From an uncultured Mediterraneibacter sp. (GTDB lineage Bacteria > Bacillota > Clostridia > Lachnospirales > Lachnospiraceae), in NCBI GenBank assembly GCA_934309345.1, contig CAKRDD010000034.1:1-13202 (forward strand): DNA of 13,202 nucleotides, written 5' to 3'. Under the pieces are notes generated by a model. The model was not told the origin of the DNA. It ran no database searches and worked only from the letters and a program-made list of their open reading frames with translations. Shown in pieces: positions 1 to 5,955 of the stretch (within the stretch, counting starts at the first letter, position 1; every line of letters begins with the position of its first letter). Both the position numbers and the translations under genes were made by a program.

Positions 1-74
1 GAGCGACAGACGGGGTTCGAACCCGCGACCCCAACCTTGGCAAGGTTGTACTCTACCAACTGAGCCACTGTCGC
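1..74 (-). tRNA. tRNA-Gly (anticodon GCC)
   Basis: Read on the minus strand from 74, the sequence folds as a full cloverleaf. The acceptor stem is GCGACAG/CTGTCGC and the D-arm is GCTC...GAGT with one G-T pair. The anticodon stem is CAACC/GGTTG around the loop TTGCCAA, giving anticodon GCC. The T-arm has loop TTCGAAC and a GCGGG/CCCGT stem with one G-T pair. The discriminator base is T at position 2, as is usual for bacterial tRNA-Gly. Position 1 reads C, so CCA may be encoded, but the window ends there. It decodes GGC and GGU glycine codons. Confidence 0.96.
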
Positions 75-103
75 ATAACTTATTGTTCCGACGAACAATG
101 AAT

Positions 104-132
104 ATGTTACTACAAGATTGTTAAAATGTCAA
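104..132 (-). promoter_or_regulatory. Promoter of tRNA-Gly
   Basis: On the minus strand a perfect -35 TTGACA (132-127) is followed after 17 bases by TAACAT (109-104), four of six matches to the -10 consensus. Transcription would begin near position 97, about 23 bases before the mature tRNA 5' end. A 7-bp inverted repeat, ATTGTTC-CGAC-GAACAAT (82-99), covers the expected start site. Confidence 0.7.
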
Positions 133-171
133 CAGAAAAAAATAAAAAAATTAGAAAAAATGAAAAAAATT

Positions 172-211
172 AAGTCTAAGACTTCCTAGAGGAAGAAAAT
201 CATGCTATACT
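172..211 (+). promoter_or_regulatory. hom promoter with overlapping palindromes
   Basis: The sequence TGCTATACT (203-211) is an extended -10 element. The -35 region at the right distance (about 183-188) is poor, which is common with extended -10 promoters. Two small palindromes cover the -35 area: AAGTCTAAGACTT (172-184) and CTTCCTAGAGGAAG (182-195). Their position suggests an operator, but no regulator is known from the sequence. Transcription would start near 218, giving a leader of about 108 nt. Confidence 0.55.
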
Positions 212-230
212 GTGGTTACTGTGGCTAAAA

Positions 231-290
231 ACAACAGATGTGAATAGAATGATGTTGTAAAATGAACATTTCATTTTAGAAGAAAATGAA
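231..290 (+). promoter_or_regulatory. Structured hom leader with alternative hairpins
   Basis: After the promoter the leader can form ACAACA/TGTTGT (231-236 with 253-258). Next comes TAAAATGAA-CAT-TTCATTTTA (258-278), a 9-bp AT-rich stem. The segment TTCATTTT (270-277) can instead pair with a second copy of AAAATGAA at 283-290 across a 5-base loop. The two pairings exclude each other. There is no T-run, so this is not a terminator. A function in hom control is inference only. Confidence 0.35.
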
Positions 291-325
291 TTACACAGAG
301 ATAAAAGATGAAAGAGGTGTCCATA

Positions 326-1603
326 ATGAAAACAGTAAAGGTAGCAATTCTCGGATCAGGAACAGTTGGATCCGGTGTTTATAAACTGATCCAGAAGCGT
401 GCGGATGTGATGGAGAAGACAATCGGTGCCCAGATGGAAGTAAAGAAGATTCTCGTTCGCAATATAAATAAGAAGAGAGAGGGTGTAGACGCTTCTCTTT
501 TGACAGATAATTGGAATGATATTATTGAAGATGATGAGATTCAGATCGTAATTGAAGTTATGGGCGGCTTAGAGCCGGCGAAGACAATGATTCTTGAAGC
601 ACTCAGAGCTGGTAAAAATGTAGTTTCTGCGAATAAGGATCTGATCGCAGAGGAAGGTCATGTGCTTCTTGCAACAGCAGAGGAGAATCATGTGGATTTC
701 CTGTTTGAGGCAGCAGTTGCCGGAGCAATTCCGATCATTCGTCCGATGAAGCAGTGTCTGGCTATCAATGATATCTCTGAAGTTGTCGGTATTGTGAATG
801 GTACTACAAACTACATCTTGACAAAGATGACAGAGGAAGGAATGGATTTCTCAGAGGCACTTGAGAAGGCACAGGAGCTTGGATTTGCAGAGGCTGACCC
901 GACATCTGATGTGGAAGGTCTTGATGCAGGACGTAAAGTAGCGATCATGGCTTCTATCGCGTTCCATTCCAGAGTAGTATTTCCTAACGTATTTACAGAA
1001 GGAATCACAAAGATCACAGCGAAAGATATCGAGTATGCGAAAGAGTTTGACAGTGTGATCAAGCTGCTTGGTGTAGCACATAACACCGAGAGTGGAATTG
1101 AAGTAGGTGTTTATCCGATGATGATCCATAAGGATCACCCACTTGCATCTGTAAGAGATTCTTTCAATGCAGTCTTTGTTCATGGAGATGCAGCAGATGA
1201 TGCAATGTTCTATGGACGCGGTGCAGGAGAGTTCCCAACAGCCAGTGCAGTTATGGGAGATGTGATCGATGTTGCGAGAAATATGGCATATGGTTGCAAT
1301 GGAAGAATCAGCTGTACATGTTATAAGAACCTTCCGGTAAAAGACATTGGGGATGTGAAGAATAAGTTCTTTATCCGTATGCAGGTGACAAACGAACCGG
1401 GCGTTCTCGCAGCAGTTGCAGAGGTATTTGGTAATCATAAGGTTAGTATCACAAGAGTTGTTCAGGAACATACACAGCCGCATCAGGCAGAGCTTGTTAT
1501 CGTAACTGAGAGTGTGAAAGAGAAATATATGAAGCAGGCTTTAAAAGAGCTTCTCGCACTGCCTAGCATTCTGGAAGTGAGCAGCATTATCCGTGAGTAT
1601 TAA
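326..1603 (+). CDS. hom: Homoserine dehydrogenase with C-terminal ACT domain
   Basis: It catalyses NAD(P)H-dependent reduction of aspartate semialdehyde to homoserine, the branch point to threonine and methionine. The protein is 425 aa from the ATG at 326. That start is chosen because AAAGAGGTG (312-319) is a well-placed ribosome binding site; the in-frame ATG at 308 would put this site inside the gene. Visible features are an N-terminal nucleotide-binding loop GSGTVGSG (10-17), the NGTTNYILT segment (158-166), the catalytic-type stretch ADPTSDVEGLDAGRK (190-204) with D200 and K204 in the expected places, YGRGAGEFPTASAV (296-309), and a C-terminal ACT domain from about residue 348. The length is typical of Gram-positive feedback-inhibited enzymes; threonine is the likely effector by family. 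No thrC or thrB is adjacent. Confidence 0.96.
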   Translation: MKTVKVAILGSGTVGSGVYKLIQKRADVMEKTIGAQMEVKKILVRNINKKREGVDASLLTDNWNDIIEDDEIQIVIEVMGGLEPAKTMILEALRAGKNVVSANKDLIAEEGHVLLATAEENHVDFLFEAAVAGAIPIIRPMKQCLAINDISEVVGIVNGTTNYILTKMTEEGMDFSEALEKAQELGFAEADPTSDVEGLDAGRKVAIMASIAFHSRVVFPNVFTEGITKITAKDIEYAKEFDSVIKLLGVAHNTESGIEVGVYPMMIHKDHPLASVRDSFNAVFVHGDAADDAMFYGRGAGEFPTASAVMGDVIDVARNMAYGCNGRISCTCYKNLPVKDIGDVKNKFFIRMQVTNEPGVLAAVAEVFGNHKVSITRVVQEHTQPHQAELVIVTESVKEKYMKQALKELLALPSILEVSSIIREY

Positions 1604-1607
1604 TCAG

Positions 1608-1660
1608 ATGAAATAGAAATCAGGTAGAAACTTACCGGTTTCTCAGGTGTGATATTTCAT
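1608..1660 (+). repeat. Nested inverted repeats between hom and thyA
   Basis: ATGAAATA (1608-1615) pairs with TATTTCAT (1653-1660). Inside it, AGAAAC (1626-1631) pairs with GTTTCT (1638-1643), centred on the same point. There is no T-run after either stem, so an intrinsic terminator is unlikely. It may be an mRNA processing or stability structure, or chance. Confidence 0.35.
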
Positions 1661-1696
1661 ATAAGAAGAATCATTGATCAAGAAGGAGAGAAATAG

Positions 1697-2545
1697 TTGA
1701 GTTACGCAGATAAAGTATTTATTGATATGTGCAGAGACATTATAGAGAATGGAACAAGCACAGAGGGTGAGAAGGTCCGCCCGAGATGGGAGGACGGAAC
1801 ACCGGCATATACCATTAAGAAATTCGGAGTGGTCAACCGCTATGACTTGTCTAAAGAATTCCCGGCACTGACTCTTAGAAGAACCGGAATCAAGAGCTGT
1901 GTGGATGAGATGCTCTGGATCTGGCAGAAGAAGTCGAATAATATTAATGATTTGAACAGTCATATCTGGGACAGCTGGGCTGATGAGGATGGTTCGATCG
2001 GAAAAGCCTATGGTTATCAGATGCAGGTGAAACATCAGTACAAAGAAGGGATGATGGATCAGGTGGATCGAGTGATCTATGATCTGAAGAACAACCCATA
2101 CAGCCGTCGCATCATGACGAATATTTATGTACACCAGGATCTTCATGAGATGAACCTGTATCCGTGTGCATATAGCATGACATTTAATGTGACAAAAGAA
2201 AAAGACAGTGAGAAGCTTACACTGAATGGAATTTTAAATCAGCGTTCACAGGATGTCCTTGCGGCAAATAACTGGAATGTGTGTCAGTATGCGGTATTAC
2301 TTCATATGCTGGCACAGGTATGTGACATGAAGGTCGGAGAGTTTGTTCATGTGATTGCAGATGCACACATTTACGACAGACATGTTCCGATGATTGAAGA
2401 ACTGATCTCAAGAGAGCCACTTCCGGCACCAAAGTTCTGGCTGAATCCGGAAGTGAAAGACTTCTATGATTTCACACCGGATGATGTGAAACTGGAAGGA
2501 TATGAGACACATCCGCAGATTAAGAATATACCAATCGCTGTGTAA
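1697..2545 (+). CDS. thyA: Thymidylate synthase
   Basis: It methylates dUMP to dTMP using methylene-tetrahydrofolate, which it oxidises to dihydrofolate. The 282-aa protein starts with TTG at 1697, supported by AAGGAGAG (1683-1690) and by the absence of a nearby ATG. The family landmarks are present: the SRR phosphate-binding arginines (136-138), the catalytic cysteine in YPCAYSM (C157), QRSQD (182-186), and the DAHIYDRHV segment (222-230) that matches the substrate-binding DTHLY region of E. coli ThyA. The residue after the catalytic cysteine is alanine instead of the commoner histidine, which the family tolerates. It lies 12 bases upstream of folA, which recycles the dihydrofolate it makes, so the pair is probably co-transcribed. 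Confidence 0.95.
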   Translation: MSYADKVFIDMCRDIIENGTSTEGEKVRPRWEDGTPAYTIKKFGVVNRYDLSKEFPALTLRRTGIKSCVDEMLWIWQKKSNNINDLNSHIWDSWADEDGSIGKAYGYQMQVKHQYKEGMMDQVDRVIYDLKNNPYSRRIMTNIYVHQDLHEMNLYPCAYSMTFNVTKEKDSEKLTLNGILNQRSQDVLAANNWNVCQYAVLLHMLAQVCDMKVGEFVHVIADAHIYDRHVPMIEELISREPLPAPKFWLNPEVKDFYDFTPDDVKLEGYETHPQIKNIPIAV

Positions 2546-2557
2546 AGGAGAAGAAGT

Positions 2558-3046
2558 ATGCAGGCAATCGTAGCAGCAGATAATAATTGGGGAATCGGTT
2601 ACCAGAACAGACTGCTGGTGAGCATTCCTTCTGATATGAAGTTCTTTCGTCAGAAAACAACAGGAAATGTTGTAGTTATGGGGCGAAAGACATTGGAAAG
2701 TTTCCCGAATGGACTTCCTTTGAAGAATCGAGTGAATATTGTTCTGACGAAGAATAAAAATTATTCAGTGAAAGATGCAGTGATCGTTCATACAGAGGAA
2801 GAACTTTTAGAAGAATTGAAGAAGTATCCAAGTGAGAAGATTTATGTGATCGGTGGCGAAAGCATTTATAAGATGATGCTTCCATATTGTGATACTGTAT
2901 ATGTAACAAAGATAGACCGTGAATTCCAGGCGGACACTTATTTCCCGAATCTGGATCAGATGGATGAATGGAAGATGACGGAAGAAGGAGAAGAACAGAC
3001 TTGTTTTGATCTGGAGTTTGCTTTTACAAAATATGAGCGCTGCTAA
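2558..3046 (+). CDS. folA: Dihydrofolate reductase
   Basis: It reduces dihydrofolate to tetrahydrofolate with NADPH and is the target of trimethoprim. The length (162 aa) is normal for chromosomal enzymes. Landmarks are an N-terminal AIVAADNNWGIG strand and loop, the active-site acidic residue D26 in IPSDMKFF, the NADPH-binding MGRKT (41-45), VIGGESIY (97-104), and VTKI (116-119) carrying the threonine that contacts the pterin site. The start ATG has AAAGGAG (2544-2550) seven bases upstream, overlapping the thyA stop codon region. Coupling to thyA is the usual arrangement, because ThyA consumes reduced folate and this enzyme restores it. Nothing suggests a resistance-type or mobile variant. 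Confidence 0.95.
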   Translation: MQAIVAADNNWGIGYQNRLLVSIPSDMKFFRQKTTGNVVVMGRKTLESFPNGLPLKNRVNIVLTKNKNYSVKDAVIVHTEEELLEELKKYPSEKIYVIGGESIYKMMLPYCDTVYVTKIDREFQADTYFPNLDQMDEWKMTEEGEEQTCFDLEFAFTKYERC

Positions 3047-3086
3047 AACAGATGCTGTGAAAGTGTAAAAGCGTAAAAGTGAGAAG

Positions 3087-4172
3087 ATGAATTTGAAGAT
3101 GAAGAAGAGAAGAGTAAGAGACTTTCTGCTTGCAGGAAGTCTTATTCTTGGAATGATGCTGACCGGGTGCGGAATGTCCGGGCAGCAGACAGAGCAAAAC
3201 GGGGGAAAAGAACAGAATACAGAAGAGAATAAGAAAATCAGTGTTGTAGCGACAATCTTTCCACAGTATGATTTTGTGCGTCAGATTGCAGGTGATAATG
3301 TGGAACTTAAGATGCTTTTAAAACCGGGTGAGGAGACACATTCTTATGAGCCGACGCCACAGGATATTATTGCGATCCAGAACAGTGATCTGTTTATCTA
3401 TGTGGGTGGCGAGAATGATGCCTGGGTAGAAGACATTCTTGAATCAATGCCGGACAACGGAAGAAAGACTTTGAAGCTGGTAGACTGTGTCGATACAGTG
3501 GAAGAGGAACATGTGGAAGGAATGAAAGAAGAACGTGGTCATGATCATGATGATCATGACGATCATGACGAGGATGATGCGGAGCATGAAGAGGACGAAG
3601 CAGATCATGAAGAGCATGGACTGGAAGACACGCATTCTGTACATGAAATTGATGAACATGTGTGGACGTCTCCGCTAAATGCGATAAAGATCGTTGAGCA
3701 GATCAAAGAAGAACTCTGTGAGATTGATCCGGAAAATGCATCTGATTATGAAGAAAATGCAGAAGCTTATGTAGCACAATTGAATGAATTGGATCAGGAA
3801 TTTCAGGATGTGGTGGATCATTCAAAACGAAAGCTGATGATTTTCGGAGACAGATTTCCGTTCCGTTATTTTGCAGAAGAATATGATCTGGATTATTATG
3901 CAGCATTTTCAGGATGCGCTTCGGACACAGAACCAAGCGCGGCTACAATGGCATTTTTAATCAATAAAGTGCGGGATGAGAATATTAAAACAGTATTAAA
4001 AATGGAACTTAGCAACGAAAATATTGCGAAAGCTATTGCAGAAGCAACAAATGCTGATGTAAAAGAATTTTATAGCTGTCATAATCTGACAGCGGAGCAG
4101 TTTGCAGATGGGGAGACATATCTGAGTCTTATGGAGAAAAATGTTGAAACATTAAGGGAGGTGTTGAACTGA
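3087..4172 (+). CDS. znuA: Zinc/manganese ABC transporter substrate-binding lipoprotein (ZnuA-like)
   Basis: This is the extracytoplasmic metal receptor of the importer encoded by the next two genes. The 361-aa protein begins with a charged stretch, a hydrophobic segment and the lipobox LTGC (25-28), so C28 should be lipidated and anchor it to the membrane. H85 in ETHSYEPTP and H191 in EHVWTSP match the first two metal-binding histidines of the ZnuA/AdcA/TroA family. The position of the usual third histidine reads FGDRFPFRYF (253-262), with an aspartate. A His/Asp/Glu-rich loop spans about 142-187, as in zinc-specific members. The ribosome binding site is weak (GTGAGAAG directly before the ATG). 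The stop codon overlaps the ATPase start by one base. Zinc is favoured by the His-rich loop; manganese cannot be excluded. Confidence 0.9.
   Translation: MNLKMKKRRVRDFLLAGSLILGMMLTGCGMSGQQTEQNGGKEQNTEENKKISVVATIFPQYDFVRQIAGDNVELKMLLKPGEETHSYEPTPQDIIAIQNSDLFIYVGGENDAWVEDILESMPDNGRKTLKLVDCVDTVEEEHVEGMKEERGHDHDDHDDHDEDDAEHEEDEADHEEHGLEDTHSVHEIDEHVWTSPLNAIKIVEQIKEELCEIDPENASDYEENAEAYVAQLNELDQEFQDVVDHSKRKLMIFGDRFPFRYFAEEYDLDYYAAFSGCASDTEPSAATMAFLINKVRDENIKTVLKMELSNENIAKAIAEATNADVKEFYSCHNLTAEQFADGETYLSLMEKNVETLREVLN
3543..3569 (+). repeat. Tandem 9-bp repeat encoding Asp-His-Asp
   Basis: Three consecutive copies of GATCATGA(T/C) encode DHD-DHD-DHD (residues 153-161) in the His-rich loop of the metal-binding lipoprotein. 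Because the unit is a multiple of three, gain or loss of copies would lengthen or shorten the metal-binding loop without a frameshift. Confidence 0.75.
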
Positions 4173-4882
4173 TGGCATTGATCAAATGTGAAAATGTATC
4201 CATTGGATACGAAGGACAGATGGTCGTACATGACTTGAATTTTGAGATTAATCAGGGAGACTACCTCTGTATTGTCGGAGAAAATGGTTCTGGAAAAAGT
4301 ACACTTGTAAAGAGTCTTTTGGGACTGAAGAATGTGGATAAGGGTAAGATTGTTTTTGATGATGGTTTAAAACAGACAGAAATCGGCTACCTTCCACAGC
4401 AGACAGATGTGAAGAAGGATTTTCCGGCCAGTGTTTATGAAGTGGTTCTTTCCGGCCGGTTGAACAGCAGAGGGATGAAACCGTTTTATACGGCGGAAGA
4501 TAAGAAGCAGGCGTGGGAGAAGATGGATATGCTTGGAATCCGTGACCTTGCAAAACAATGCTTCCGAGATCTGTCCGGTGGACAAAGACAGCGTGTTTTG
4601 CTTGCAAGAGCATTGTGTGCGACAAAGAAACTCTTGCTTCTTGATGAACCGGTCACGGGATTGGATCCAATCGTGACGGCTGAATTTTATCAATTGATCA
4701 GCAGAATTAATAAAGAATCTGGAATCGCAGTGGTTATGGTTTCACATGATATTGAGAGTGCAGTAGAGTATGCAAGCCATATCTTGCATCTGCAGGAAAC
4801 AGTGCTGTATTTTGGAAAAGCAGATGGATACGAGAAGAGTCGTGCCGGCAAGACATTTTTAGGAGGTGAGACACATGTTTGA
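4172..4882 (+). CDS. znuC: Metal ABC transporter ATP-binding protein (ZnuC-like)
   Basis: This is the cytoplasmic ATPase that powers zinc/manganese uptake with the neighbouring permease and lipoprotein. The 236-aa protein contains Walker A GENGSGKST (36-44), a Q-loop in LPQQ (74-77), the ABC signature LSGGQ (134-138), Walker B LLLLDEP (154-160), a D-loop GLD (163-165) and the switch histidine in SHD (H192). Its start overlaps the stop of the lipoprotein gene as TGATG, with an AGGGAGGTG site (4154-4162) upstream. It overlaps the permease start by eight bases. This tight packing indicates translational coupling within a three-gene operon. Confidence 0.94.
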   Translation: MALIKCENVSIGYEGQMVVHDLNFEINQGDYLCIVGENGSGKSTLVKSLLGLKNVDKGKIVFDDGLKQTEIGYLPQQTDVKKDFPASVYEVVLSGRLNSRGMKPFYTAEDKKQAWEKMDMLGIRDLAKQCFRDLSGGQRQRVLLARALCATKKLLLLDEPVTGLDPIVTAEFYQLISRINKESGIAVVMVSHDIESAVEYASHILHLQETVLYFGKADGYEKSRAGKTFLGGETHV

Positions 4883-5699
4883 TACAGTGATTGAGATGTT
4901 GTCTTATCCTTTTATGACAAGAGCGTTCCTTGTTGGATCGCTGGTTGCATTATGTTCTGCGTTACTGGGCGTCAGTCTTGTATTGAAACGATATTCGATG
5001 ATCGGTGACGGACTTTCTCATGTAGGATTTGGCGCCATGGCGATTGCGGCTGCGATGAATGCTGCTCCGCTTACCGTAGCAATTCCGGTTGTTATTGTAG
5101 CAGCGATTCTGCTTCTTCGAATCAGTGGGAATGCAAAGATCAAAGGAGATGCGGCGATTGCACTGATTTCTACAACATCACTTGCAGTTGGCGTGATGGT
5201 GATCTCATTGACAACAGGAATGAATACGGATGTATATAATTATATGTTTGGAAGCATCCTTGCAATGAGTGCGGAGGATGTGAAGTTAAGTCTTGTACTT
5301 TCTGTTTTTGTACTCATCTTATTTATTGTTTTTTATCATAAGATATTTGCGATTACATTTGATGAGACGTTTGCCCGTGCAACAGGCGTGAAAGCAGGAG
5401 TTTATAATACGTTGATCGCTGTACTTACAGCAGTGACGATCGTACTTGGAATGCGTATGATGGGAGCGTTATTGATCTCGAGCCTGATTATTTTCCCGGC
5501 ATTGACATCGATGAGAGTGTGCAGGACATTTAAAAGTGTCATAATAAACGCAGCCATAGTCTCTGTAGTGTGCCTGATCGCAGGAGTGACTCTTTCTTAT
5601 GTTGCGGCAACTCCGGCAGGGGCAAGCGTTGTTCTTGCCAATCTTGTAATGATGGTTCTGTATACAGTGGTTGGAGCTGTGAAAAATCATATGCGATAG
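4875..5699 (+). CDS. znuB: Metal ABC transporter permease (ABC-3 family, ZnuB-like)
   Basis: This is the membrane channel subunit of the metal importer. The protein is 274 aa from the ATG at 4875, chosen because AGGAGG (4861-4866) lies eight bases upstream; a GTG at 4866 would fall inside the ribosome binding site. It is very hydrophobic, with about eight or nine predicted membrane segments. The DGLSHVGFGA stretch near the N-terminus, the FDETFARATGVK stretch in the middle and TPAGASVVL near the C-terminus are typical of the ABC-3 family that includes ZnuB, AdcB and TroC. No terminator is visible between its stop and the ilvB promoter 25 bases later. Confidence 0.92.
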   Translation: MFDTVIEMLSYPFMTRAFLVGSLVALCSALLGVSLVLKRYSMIGDGLSHVGFGAMAIAAAMNAAPLTVAIPVVIVAAILLLRISGNAKIKGDAAIALISTTSLAVGVMVISLTTGMNTDVYNYMFGSILAMSAEDVKLSLVLSVFVLILFIVFYHKIFAITFDETFARATGVKAGVYNTLIAVLTAVTIVLGMRMMGALLISSLIIFPALTSMRVCRTFKSVIINAAIVSVVCLIAGVTLSYVAATPAGASVVLANLVMMVLYTVVGAVKNHMR

Positions 5700-5724
5700 A
5701 TTAAATAAGATCAAGAACTCGACG

Positions 5725-5753
5725 TTGACAAGATATTTTTTAACACTTATAAT
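5725..5753 (+). promoter_or_regulatory. Consensus promoter of ilvBN
   Basis: TTGACA (5725-5730) and TATAAT (5748-5753) are both perfect matches separated by the ideal 17 bases. Transcription should start near 5760. Such a strong promoter combined with a downstream terminator is typical of genes controlled by attenuation and not by promoter strength. Confidence 0.9.
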
Positions 5754-5759
5754 TAATTT

Positions 5760-5955
5760 ACGCTTTACGCAAATACGAAGACAGGGAGTAGTACACAGTT
5801 TGTGGATGTACAGAGGCTTATCTCTGAATTCAGGTGATGACATGGATCGATCTGGTTGCCGGTACAGGTACTGTGAACGGTAAATACTGGATATTCGCCC
5901 TGGGCATGAAGGTCATGCTTGGGGCTTTCTTTTTTGAAAAGGGAGGTATATAGAT
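5760..5955 (+). promoter_or_regulatory. ilvBN leader RNA with attenuator, class unresolved
   Basis: The leader carries a series of hairpins: GTACA/TGTAC (5791-5811), CAGAGG/TCTCTG (5811-5826) and a bulged stem (5859-5880), followed by the terminator hairpin at 5897-5925. The 5' part has AGTA (5787-5790), AGAG (5812-5815) and GGTG (5833-5836) in an order reminiscent of a T-box stem I. CACAG (5794-5798) can pair with CTGTG (5871-5875), placing GAAC opposite AGTA as in a specifier loop. The T-box core sequence (AGGGTGG-ACCGCG) is absent. CAGGG (5782-5786) can pair with CCCTG (5898-5902) of the terminator. It may be a divergent tRNA-sensing leader, a leader-peptide attenuator or a new class. Confidence 0.6.
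5897..5935 (+). terminator. Attenuator terminator before ilvB
   Basis: A continuous 13-bp stem (5897-5909 with 5913-5925) includes three G-T pairs and a 3-base loop, and is followed by TTTCTTTTTT. It ends five bases before the GGGAGG ribosome binding site of ilvB, so read-through must be controlled for ilvBN to be expressed. Confidence 0.88.

Noticed and set aside
308..325. Upstream ATG as the hom start
   Set aside because: The purine-rich ribosome binding site lies inside this stretch, and the conserved nucleotide-binding fold begins right after the ATG at 326.
851..1483. 210-aa ORF antisense to hom
   Set aside because: It has a shadow-type composition and lies entirely within a clear gene on the other strand.
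5806..5883. 25-codon ORF starting ATG 5806 as an ilv leader peptide
   Set aside because: There is no ribosome binding site before the ATG and it has only two leucine codons and no isoleucine or valine. It is likely chance.
5760..5900. A canonical T-box riboswitch
   Set aside because: The conserved AGGGTGG-ACCGCG core and its antiterminator pairing are not present, and no clear branched-chain specifier codon is in place. I kept only the weaker stem I resemblance as a finding.
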